From Terriglobus roseus (GTDB lineage: Bacteria; Acidobacteriota; Terriglobia; Terriglobales; Acidobacteriaceae), in NCBI RefSeq assembly GCF_900105625.1, contig NZ_FNSD01000001.1, forward strand, positions 4,030,001 to 4,094,000: DNA of 64,000 nucleotides, given 5' to 3'. The notes below the pieces were generated by a model. The model ran no database searches and was not told where the DNA came from. It saw only the letters and a list, made by a program, of their open reading frames with translations. A program made the translations under genes and the position numbers. Of this stretch, positions 42,173 to 50,195 are shown piece after piece; position 1 is the stretch's first letter; the number at the start of each line of letters is the position of its first letter.

Positions 42173-43590
42173 GCAGAGAACCCCGAGTTGAAAGGATGAG
42201 CCGAGGTCTGTTTTACGAATCGGTACTTTCCCGAGGCTTCCCGTGGAATGTGATCGACGACTTTCACCGCAAGACGGATCGACGTGGGGAAGTAGGGAAC
42301 CAATCGTCTTCGGATCTCATTCACCGTGCCATCGCTGAAGCCTGTGCCCGTCACGACGTTGAGGGTCACGTCGCTGTCGGAGGTTTGGACGTATTGCAGT
42401 TGTCGCACTTCACGCATGTCGGAGTGGACAAGGGTGAGCGAGGGACCAGAGACTCGCTTGCCGCACGGGAAGCTGAGGAAGTCTGTCATGCGGCCTTCAA
42501 TGCGGCGTAGGCGCGGGAAGGATCGGCCGCATGCACAGGCGGAATCAGTAGCCCAGGATCCCAGATCTCCTATCTCATAACGAATGAGTGGCATGCTCAG
42601 GTTGTAGAGGTCCGTGATGAGAATGCGACCACAGCCTTCCGGATCTTCCCGTCGACGATCGATCTCGACGATCAAGGCGTCAGCATTGACGTGCAGACCA
42701 CTGTGCTCCCTACACTCGCTGGCGATGACGGAAACTTCGCGACAGCCATAGCGATTGAAGACCTTCCCTCCGAACGTCGCCTCGATCTTCTCGCGCTGCG
42801 TATCCACCAGCATCTCTGCGGTGGTGATGATGGATTCGAAGTGGATGTCTTGAATGGAGTTCGCTGCGCAGAACTCTGCGAACATGTATGCCGATTGCGC
42901 GTAGGCAACCAGGTGGCGTGGGCGGTACTTTCGGACGAGCTCAATGAAAGCGTGCAGGCCAGCTTCGTCAGTCTGCGCAGTATTCAACATGATCTGACGA
43001 TGCAGGGCACGTTGCTTCCATGACACCGAGAGAACCTGCTGAGCCGGAACGTCCATCACCGCCCCCCACAGCAGCGCACAGTAGTCCCCTGGACGCACAC
43101 CAGCCCATGCGTTATGGCGGTCCGTGCTGGCTCGGCGTAGATCGTACCGAGCCTTGTCGACCCAGAACTGAATCGGAGATCCCGTTGATCCACCGGTGCG
43201 ATTTAAAGAGCGCATCTCTGGCTCAATGTTGTCTGCCAACAGGTGCTCGGAGGAGACCTGAAGATCACGTTTCTGCAGAACCGGGAGCTTACGCAGGTCG
43301 TCAGTTGTGCGTATATCCATGGGGGAAAGACCCAAAGCATCAAACGTGGACCGGTAGTACGGAACATGTCTTGCAGCATGCCCAATCATTCGTTGCAGCA
43401 GGCCTTGCTGCAGGTCCTGAAGCAAGGCCGGAGACAGATGTTCATGCTGCTCGAATCGAGCTCGAGCGCGTCGGTAATGCGGATGATCGCGCATCGTCCA
43501 GAGTGGGTAGACGACGTTGCGGATGATGCCTGACTCGGTCCAGTTGATGGCATCGCGGACCTGCGCGCGTGCGCTGCTGAGGAGTGTCAT
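42169..43590 (-). CDS. CapK/PaaK-like AMP-forming ligase (first of a tandem pair)
   Basis: 473 residues. The ATP-binding loop is MRSLNRTGGSTGSPIQFWVD, the A5-like motif is VFNRYGCREVSVIASECRE with the conserved Glu, and the A7-like motif is MPLIRYEIGDLG followed by CACGRSFPRLRRIEGR, a Cys-Cys segment like PaaK zinc-type motifs. The C-terminus carries VDHIPREASGKYRFVKQ with the Lys of the A10-like motif. It probably activates an acyl group as an adenylate. Its start overlaps the deacetylase end by four bases and its own end overlaps the next ligase by four, so the four-gene set from the sigma-54 activator downward is likely one operon. A trans-acting loading role for the orphan carrier of the NRPS is conceivable but not shown. 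Confidence 0.8.
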   Translation of the reverse strand: MTLLSSARAQVRDAINWTESGIIRNVVYPLWTMRDHPHYRRARARFEQHEHLSPALLQDLQQGLLQRMIGHAARHVPYYRSTFDALGLSPMDIRTTDDLRKLPVLQKRDLQVSSEHLLADNIEPEMRSLNRTGGSTGSPIQFWVDKARYDLRRASTDRHNAWAGVRPGDYCALLWGAVMDVPAQQVLSVSWKQRALHRQIMLNTAQTDEAGLHAFIELVRKYRPRHLVAYAQSAYMFAEFCAANSIQDIHFESIITTAEMLVDTQREKIEATFGGKVFNRYGCREVSVIASECREHSGLHVNADALIVEIDRRREDPEGCGRILITDLYNLSMPLIRYEIGDLGSWATDSACACGRSFPRLRRIEGRMTDFLSFPCGKRVSGPSLTLVHSDMREVRQLQYVQTSDSDVTLNVVTGTGFSDGTVNEIRRRLVPYFPTSIRLAVKVVDHIPREASGKYRFVKQTSAHPFNSGFSA

Positions 43591-44732
43591 AGGGTCGCCA
43601 CTTCGTATTGTTCGACGTCAAGCTTGATGAGCGACCCTTGGGAACGCCAGGGCTGCCACCTTGGAATCGCGTTTCGATAGACATCGCTGATCGATGCGAA
43701 GCGGTACGCGGTGAGCAGATCTTCCAGCTTGGAGCTCATGCGGTCTGTCAGGCCACGCTGGCGGATGCTTGAAAGAAGTCCCAACGACATCCGTGGCTGA
43801 TTCGGGTCAATCTCCCACGGGTGCAGGTAGATCACAGCAGGCTCACCCTCGCGATCATTCAGGCTCCTGATTCCTGCTTGTGCATAAGATTGCGGCAGGA
43901 GTCGCAGGTAAGCGCCACCTCCGATGGGCAGGTTGATGCCCCCAACGCGCCGTGTAGCTATCGGGATTTCGAGCAGATGTCCACCCGCGACGTAGTACGG
44001 GAAGCGGGGGGAATCAGGATTCGCATAGGTTGGGTGATAGATCGGATTCATGCTGGAGTCATAGGCAAAACCCAGCTCTGCGAGAATCTCGTATGCCCAG
44101 TCGGCAGATTGGTTGATGGAGAAGCACGGTGCACGGTACCCGATGACGTGCGTTCCGGCTGACTGCTGGATTGCCTGCAGCGCGGCATAGGTATCCGCAC
44201 GGAATTCGTCAGGTGTGAGGCGGTAGACCAGCTGATGTAGATCGCTATGGCAGCCGATCTCATGACCGCGCGCGTGAATTTCGCGGATGAGTCCGGGATG
44301 CTTACGTGCAACCCATCCGAGTACGAAGAACGTGGACTTTGCTTCATGATGATCGAGCAAGTCCAGCAGGAGATTTGTGTTGTACTCCACCCGCGAGGGA
44401 AGGTACTCCCAGTCTTCACGTTGGATGCAGCTGGCTGCGACTTCCGTGTGGAAGTAGTCTTCCAGGTCTACGCTGAGCGCATTACTGATCACTGAGGAAG
44501 ACTCGTCGTCAACGCTACGAACCGCGTGCGGCAGAGGTCGAGGTGCAGCGTTCTCCGTCACGCTTACCTGGGACACGGCAGGGACGTCTCCATCCACAAA
44601 GCGTCTTCCGAAGAAGCAGAGAAGTAATCCGGTCGCCAAAAAAGTCCACGCGGCGTGAAGGCGGGCTTCATACGCGATCGTACCGAAGAGCAATGGAACG
44701 ATAAAGAGAGACAAAAGCTTAGACCAGATCAA
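43587..44732 (-). CDS. Polysaccharide deacetylase with C-terminal DUF3473, exosortase-locus type
   Basis: About 381 residues from a TTG at 44732, chosen because GGGAGGT is four bases upstream; a GTG at 44831 would overlap the activator gene by 46 bases and has a weaker site. One or two N-terminal hydrophobic segments (LLSLFIVPLLFGTIAYEA, WTFLATGLLLCFFG) anchor it. The NodB-type domain begins SVDLEDYFHTEVAA (first Asp), then STFFVLGWVARKHPGLI, the metal-binding GHEIGCHSDLH, and GYRAPCFSI, ending with DUF3473-type YLHPWEIDPNQPRM. Related proteins are constant members of XrtA/PEP-CTERM exopolysaccharide loci, where they trim N-acetyl groups from the polymer. No exosortase or PEP-CTERM gene is in the window. 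Confidence 0.82.
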   Translation of the reverse strand: MIWSKLLSLFIVPLLFGTIAYEARLHAAWTFLATGLLLCFFGRRFVDGDVPAVSQVSVTENAAPRPLPHAVRSVDDESSSVISNALSVDLEDYFHTEVAASCIQREDWEYLPSRVEYNTNLLLDLLDHHEAKSTFFVLGWVARKHPGLIREIHARGHEIGCHSDLHQLVYRLTPDEFRADTYAALQAIQQSAGTHVIGYRAPCFSINQSADWAYEILAELGFAYDSSMNPIYHPTYANPDSPRFPYYVAGGHLLEIPIATRRVGGINLPIGGGAYLRLLPQSYAQAGIRSLNDREGEPAVIYLHPWEIDPNQPRMSLGLLSSIRQRGLTDRMSSKLEDLLTAYRFASISDVYRNAIPRWQPWRSQGSLIKLDVEQYEVATL

Positions 44733-44785
44733 CTTGACCTCCCGGCGCTTCAGACACTCACAGGAGAAAGCAAGTAAGTGGCCAA

Positions 44786-46222
44786 TCAGATGCCGGCTCG
44801 ATCCAAACTTGAATAAGAGTCCAGGCCGCACCGCTTCATCTTCCCCAGGAAGTCGCGGTACCGCATGTTGAGTTGCTCCGCCGCCACCCGCCGATTCCAG
44901 TGAGTTCGGTTCAGCAGCAGTCGCAACTCTTCCGCTTCCATCGTCCTATCTACGGGAATGTCGTGCACCTCTGCAGCGTAGGTCGCTGGGCCGGGCAGGG
45001 CTGGGAAGATAACCATTGGATCTTGCACGCTGGCGCAACCGGGAACAATAAGGTCCGTCATCGCCTGTCCCTCATCACGGAGAATCAGATAGCGTTTGAT
45101 AAAGTTTGCGAACTCCCGCACATTTCCTGGCCAGCGATAGTTCATCATTTTCTCCATGAGTGACGGAGAATAATCTATTGGATCGACCTTATATGCGCGA
45201 GCAATGTCAGCAGTGATGTATTGGGCTAGATATGGGATCTCCATCCGACGCTCTCTAAGCGGAGGGATATGAAACGAGAAGACATTGAGACGGTAATACA
45301 AGTCTTCACGGAAGCGATTTCCTTTGATTGCTTCCGCAATATCGATATTGGTGGCGGCAATGATACGGACATCTACCTTTGACTCGCCGCGCGACCCTAA
45401 TCGGGAAAATGTCCCATCTTGCAACACATGAAGCAGCTTCGCTTGCAGTGCCGGACTCATCTCTCCCAGTTCATCAAGTAGCAGCGTCCCCCCGTCGCAC
45501 TGTTCAAACTTTCCGGGCTTTGATTTCGTCGCGCCGGAGAAAGCGCCTGCCTCATAGCCGAAGAGCTCGCTCTCAAGAAGGTCATGCGGAAGTGCAGCGC
45601 AATTCACCTTCATGAACGGGTGTGCAGATCGATGCGATAGGTGGTGCACAAGCTTCGCAACCATCTCTTTCCCTACGCCGCTTTCGCCTGTAATCAGAAC
45701 CGGAACATCGTGCGGGGCGATTGTCTCCAGCTGTCGCGTCACTTTAAACATGGCGGGACTTGCGGCCAGCATGAAGCCGCCACCAGCGAAGTGAACGACG
45801 TGCGGCATGGAACTGGCGAGCGCGTTCGCGGGCGACGGAGAAGTAGCGGGCGTTGCCGGCGCGTTACGCGGTCTGTTAATCCTTGCCACAATCTCCTGGA
45901 GAAGTTTCGCCCGGGAAACATTGCAAACATTGGACTGTGCAGATACTTGCACCAAGGAAACATCATCCGAAACAACAAGGATGGTTGCGTCAGTCGCTAG
46001 TTGCGAAAGCGCTTCAATCTTCTTGGCTTGAGTCTCTGCGGTTGAGCTGCTTTCGCAGATGATTAGACCAGGCGGCACACGGCTGTTCTCACAGATAGAC
46101 ACGGCTTCCTGGAAGTAGGAAGCGGAAGCCACGACTAAGTTGGGTAGACGTGATGCGCGATGCAGAATGTCGCTGATCTCGCGGTGGACACCAAGGGCTA
46201 GAATGAAAAAATGTGCAGTCAT
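44786..46222 (-). CDS. Sigma-54-dependent transcriptional activator (enhancer-binding protein)
   Basis: 478 residues from the ATG at 46222 (a GTG at 46249 is also possible; both sites are weak). Residues 1-120 resemble a receiver domain (FFILALGVHREISDIL) but with Glu in GLIICESSS where the phosphorylated Asp is expected and no acidic pair at the first strand. The AAA+ domain is intact: Walker A GESGVGKE, the sigma-54 contact loop as GAFSGA (usually GAFTGA), Walker B GGTLLLDELGEM and arginine finger region RFREDLYYRLNVF. The C-terminal Fis-type helix-turn-helix is RTHWNRRVAAEQLNMRYRDF. It resembles PrsR-type regulators of exosortase exopolysaccharide loci. It heads the operon with the deacetylase and both ligases, and sigma-54 promoters lie in front of the main polysaccharide and NRPS genes. 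Confidence 0.88.
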   Translation of the reverse strand: MTAHFFILALGVHREISDILHRASRLPNLVVASASYFQEAVSICENSRVPPGLIICESSSTAETQAKKIEALSQLATDATILVVSDDVSLVQVSAQSNVCNVSRAKLLQEIVARINRPRNAPATPATSPSPANALASSMPHVVHFAGGGFMLAASPAMFKVTRQLETIAPHDVPVLITGESGVGKEMVAKLVHHLSHRSAHPFMKVNCAALPHDLLESELFGYEAGAFSGATKSKPGKFEQCDGGTLLLDELGEMSPALQAKLLHVLQDGTFSRLGSRGESKVDVRIIAATNIDIAEAIKGNRFREDLYYRLNVFSFHIPPLRERRMEIPYLAQYITADIARAYKVDPIDYSPSLMEKMMNYRWPGNVREFANFIKRYLILRDEGQAMTDLIVPGCASVQDPMVIFPALPGPATYAAEVHDIPVDRTMEAEELRLLLNRTHWNRRVAAEQLNMRYRDFLGKMKRCGLDSYSSLDRAGI

Positions 46223-46358
46223 ATGGCTGGAACATAGTTGAACCAGCACAGTTACCTATGTCAAGACTTGTTTCGAGTTAGTCGTCGTTCTTAGGCCGCG
46301 CCAGAAGTTACAAGCGATAAATACGACGATATGACTTCTTAAAACTTAAGTAACGTTC

Positions 46359-49300
46359 CTAAAGACATGCCTCTGGTGTAAGGTTCCCGACATGCCGAGG
46401 CGTAGTTCCAAGGTAACGGTGCTTATGTGAATCGGATAAGTCGAAGGCTATGGCGTCAGCCATAATGCGCGAACCCTCCTCGTCAAACATGCCGGCATGA
46501 TCACCGGGCACACGGACGAGCGCGAAGCCACTCGGCAGGAGCGAACTCCAAGCCATGTCCTGAGGAAGCGTGCCGCCCACGGGCTGTTCGTCACTCTTGA
46601 AGATGACGACCGTGTCGCAGGCAAGGGGAGCCGGGCGATAGGTACTGACCGCCTCGCTCATCATCTGTTCGAAGCGTTCTTCGGAGGGCGGTATTGCCGG
46701 TGCGCTCTGCATGGAACCTTTCAAGGTGTGTAAGACCATGCGGAACGTATCCATGGCGGATTTACGAAGACCACTTGCGCTGGTAAAGCTTCGCAGAAGC
46801 TTGCGCGCATGCCAGTAGAGCCGGTGAGCGTAGTACGAGCTTCGTGCGGCGAACCTGCGTAAACCCTGAAGGTCTCGCCAGAATCGCGGAGCCCAGGCAT
46901 CAAGGACGAGGAGAATATCTACCTCTTCCCCGTCTTCCAGTAGCTTCCTGGCCACTTCCAGGGCGACCCATCCTGAGACACACCACCCGGCCAGACGGTA
47001 GGGGCCATTAGGCTGGGCCTTGCGTATATACGTGAGATAGCAGTTAGCGATCGAGATCATCGACACTTGCGTGCCCAGGGATAAGACTTCGGCTTCTCCG
47101 AGTTGAATGGTGTATACGGGCATCATAGGCCGTAGCGCGGCCGCCAACTTCCGGATGATCATGCTCTGGGAGATGACGAACAAGGGGGGTGCATCTCCTT
47201 CTGGCTGCACAGGAACCACCTGATAGGGCATAGCGGGTGAATCGGACGGCCTGAGTACCCGCCGGGCAAGGGCGCCGCACGTGGGGGCGAGGAAGATGTC
47301 AGCGGAGGTGATGCGCTGGCCGAAGGCCTTGAGGATATGCTTCTGCATTTCTGCAAGAAGCAGGGAGTGACCACCCAGAGCGAAGAAGTCGTCATCGATA
47401 GAGATCGCCTGACGCCGAAAGACGGACTGCCAGATGCCGAGCATCGATTGCTCGGCATCGCGGATCGCTCTTGGTTGCTCTTCGTTCGTCACGACCGCTT
47501 CGCCGGTCAGGCTTTCCGGATGCCGCGACGCTTCGCCGAGCGCGATGACGCGCTGGGAGCTTCCATGCAGGCTGCTGAGTGGAGTATGGCGCGAGAAAAG
47601 AAACTCAGACAGTGACACCTCAAAGTCGTCGAGCAAGGCTTCCGCAAAGGCCGCAGTGAAATGCCGCTGCGACGATGCAATCTGTGCGGTGACGACCTGG
47701 TCCCGCCGAACAATTGAAAGGTTCCAGAAGAAAGAGGAGGTCACTGTTTCGGTGCCAGTGGCGCGCAGGGTGACGGGCCCGGCTTCGAGCGAATGCACGA
47801 ATGCATCCTGATACAGGAAGCCGACGACGTTGGCGTGAGGTCCTGAAAGCACTATGGGAACGGCGCTCTCTACCAAGGTCTGCAGGGAGATCATATGCTC
47901 CGCGCCGCTAAGCAGTTCCTCCTGCGTCGCGATCAGTGCGCTTGCGTACGTCGTGCCAATCTCACCCGCTACAAACATGACCTCAGAGAACGGCCCTAAG
48001 ACACCGTCCGCCTCCGCAGGCCGATTCGCAGTCGGCACGGCCACAACACAATCGCCATTCGTATAGCGCCGCAGGAGGCAACGGTAAGCGGCGCAAAATA
48101 TGCTGGCTACCGTGACGTCACTCTCTTCTGCCACGGTTTGAATTGCGAGTACAAGCGTAGGATCCAGGACTCGACTCGACACGACACATCCCTGACCTAC
48201 AGGTGCATCGTGTGGCAGTGCGCTGGGCCTTTGCAGCTTCGACAGACGCTTGCTCCAGAAGTCGAGTGCTATCGTGTTGGTCTGCGCGGCCTCGCACTCG
48301 CGTGCCGCAACGCATTGTCCGTAGGTGATCTCGAGGGCAGGGAGAGAAGCTGCGCGTCCCTCCGCCAGTACGCGATAAAGCTCGGCGAATTCCTTCAGGA
48401 AGACGCCACAGGACCAACCATCCATCAGGGCGTGAGGAAACTCGAAGGCGAGTTCTGTGGCCGCTGATTCCTTCTTGATCAGTGCGCGCCAGCACGGCGC
48501 ATTCGCGAGTCGCGACGGAATCGACGCGATCTCAGAGGACCCGTCAGGCTGCCACGTCAGGTCCCCGTGAGCGTTCGAAACATCGATCAGCGGCACGTCG
48601 CAGTGCTGCCGCACATGCTGTACAAGATTTCCGGAAGCATCTTCAACCAGTTCGGTCCGCAGGATTTCATGACGGGCTTGGAGATAGTCCAAAGCGTCCA
48701 GCACGACCTGCGTGTCCAGCGTGCCCTCGATGTTAAAGCTCATTCGCAACCAGACACTGTCCGCATCTGGAGCGACGCTGTACATCGCGGCATATCTCTG
48801 CTGTGCGGGGGAAGCCGGGTAAGTGCGCTCGGACGGGGAAGCCGCGTCACTCGCTGCTGGGTGGCTTACGTATTTGAGATCTTCTACCGAGAGGTGTGGA
48901 TTGGCTGCCACCCTTTCCAAAGCCCGTACCAGTTGATGCAGACGCTGTTCCCGTGCAGCCGGCTCTTCCGCTACAGATGCAAGTTCCATCGATAGTCGCC
49001 ATCCATCTTGGCGCTCTACAAGGAATGTGGTGGAAGCGTGAAGGGCTCCGGGTGTAACGGATGGAAGGGGCGTCAAGCTCAATCCTGCGGCTACTCTCGG
49101 TTGGACAAAGTCCCGCTGCACGATGAACACTGCGTTGTAGAGCGCTGCCTCAGGGGTATCGTACGAGGAGAGCATATCCTCGATGCGATAGTTCCGTAGA
49201 TCCAGGGCCTCTGCCCAACGGTCTGCAAGCGCCGCGGCGAAGTCCGCTACCGTCTCCCCGCCGGGACGAGGTATGACGACGGGGATATAGTTTACGAGCG

Positions 49301-50168
49301 GGCCCACGATGTTCTGCGTCGTTGCATCCTCACGCGAGAGCACGGGCGTACCCACAACACTTCCGAGGTGATCCTGGCTGATGCAATAAACGGCGAATGC
49401 AAGTTGAGCAAAGGTAATACCCCAATCCGCTGCGATGTTACGCAGTGTGTGGGTGAGAGGCAGCGGAAGCAGGTGCGAGTGGATCGTTGCCGGCAGCGCC
49501 CTCAGGCATCCCGTGTCTGCAAGGGGGACGGGCTTGGTACCCGTCAACAGCGTCTTCCACGCTCTTGCGAGTTCTGCATAATCACTGCGACTTCGGAGCA
49601 GCTGCAACGAAGCGGCATAATCCGCAAAGCCCGGTGTAACAGCTATTGACTGACTGCCAGTTCCGTCGTCCCCATAGCGCTCCATCAAACGGTCCACAAG
49701 AAGGCCGACCGAATAGCCGTCAAAGATCGAGTGATGCACCGTGATGAGAAGGAAGTGCTGCGTCGCGCTCTGGCTCACCACCGTAACTCGGAGCAGCGGT
49801 GCCTCCTCCATGCGGAACGGGGTCTTCGCCTGCGCATAGGAATATGCCGTCAACGCGTCTTCGAACGTCTCTTCTGACCACGCATCGACCCACTTGACGG
49901 GCACTGCGCATCCCTCACTGTACTCACCCAACAGGATGCCTTCCTCCTCTCGGAAGTGGCAGCGTAGCAGGCCATCCTGCCGTATGACCTCATCGAGGGC
50001 AGCCTGGAACCGATCGCGGTCTACGTGGCCCATGAGTTGGAAGCGGACTGCAATATTCCATGCAGGATTTGCTGCGGCCTGCTTCTCCAGAGCCCAGAGC
50101 CTCTGTTGAAACGGGACCGCAGGGAATATAGCGGTTTCGGTGGGGGAAAGCACGAAGGTAGTCGCCAC
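46359..50168 (-). CDS. NRPS terminal protein, C-C-PCP-TE
   Basis: 1269 residues from a GTG at 50168 with GGAG six bases upstream; a TTG at 50195 right after the previous stop is the alternative. Domains: condensation C1 (about 10-430; HHSIFDG at 145-151), condensation C2 (about 460-890; first His of the motif replaced, PHALMDG with catalytic His 579), carrier PCP (about 905-985; GGHSLL with Ser 935), thioesterase (about 1005-1260). The thioesterase motif is GWCVSG, so the nucleophile position holds Cys 1063 rather than Ser; Asp in LLVLDAW and His 1224 in GDHAGM complete the triad. No adenylation domain is present, so the carrier must be loaded in trans. It should finish and release the product. 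Last gene of the operon. Confidence 0.9.
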   Translation of the reverse strand: MATTFVLSPTETAIFPAVPFQQRLWALEKQAAANPAWNIAVRFQLMGHVDRDRFQAALDEVIRQDGLLRCHFREEEGILLGEYSEGCAVPVKWVDAWSEETFEDALTAYSYAQAKTPFRMEEAPLLRVTVVSQSATQHFLLITVHHSIFDGYSVGLLVDRLMERYGDDGTGSQSIAVTPGFADYAASLQLLRSRSDYAELARAWKTLLTGTKPVPLADTGCLRALPATIHSHLLPLPLTHTLRNIAADWGITFAQLAFAVYCISQDHLGSVVGTPVLSREDATTQNIVGPLVNYIPVVIPRPGGETVADFAAALADRWAEALDLRNYRIEDMLSSYDTPEAALYNAVFIVQRDFVQPRVAAGLSLTPLPSVTPGALHASTTFLVERQDGWRLSMELASVAEEPAAREQRLHQLVRALERVAANPHLSVEDLKYVSHPAASDAASPSERTYPASPAQQRYAAMYSVAPDADSVWLRMSFNIEGTLDTQVVLDALDYLQARHEILRTELVEDASGNLVQHVRQHCDVPLIDVSNAHGDLTWQPDGSSEIASIPSRLANAPCWRALIKKESAATELAFEFPHALMDGWSCGVFLKEFAELYRVLAEGRAASLPALEITYGQCVAARECEAAQTNTIALDFWSKRLSKLQRPSALPHDAPVGQGCVVSSRVLDPTLVLAIQTVAEESDVTVASIFCAAYRCLLRRYTNGDCVVAVPTANRPAEADGVLGPFSEVMFVAGEIGTTYASALIATQEELLSGAEHMISLQTLVESAVPIVLSGPHANVVGFLYQDAFVHSLEAGPVTLRATGTETVTSSFFWNLSIVRRDQVVTAQIASSQRHFTAAFAEALLDDFEVSLSEFLFSRHTPLSSLHGSSQRVIALGEASRHPESLTGEAVVTNEEQPRAIRDAEQSMLGIWQSVFRRQAISIDDDFFALGGHSLLLAEMQKHILKAFGQRITSADIFLAPTCGALARRVLRPSDSPAMPYQVVPVQPEGDAPPLFVISQSMIIRKLAAALRPMMPVYTIQLGEAEVLSLGTQVSMISIANCYLTYIRKAQPNGPYRLAGWCVSGWVALEVARKLLEDGEEVDILLVLDAWAPRFWRDLQGLRRFAARSSYYAHRLYWHARKLLRSFTSASGLRKSAMDTFRMVLHTLKGSMQSAPAIPPSEERFEQMMSEAVSTYRPAPLACDTVVIFKSDEQPVGGTLPQDMAWSSLLPSGFALVRVPGDHAGMFDEEGSRIMADAIAFDLSDSHKHRYLGTTPRHVGNLTPEACL

Positions 50169-50195
50169 AGAGATCTCCAACTTAAAGCAGAACAA

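Noticed and set aside
46250-46358. Search for a sigma-54 promoter or terminator between the NRPS operon end and the activator gene
   Set aside because: No GG-N10-GC in the leftward direction and only a short ACTTAAGT palindrome; no hairpin with a T-run.
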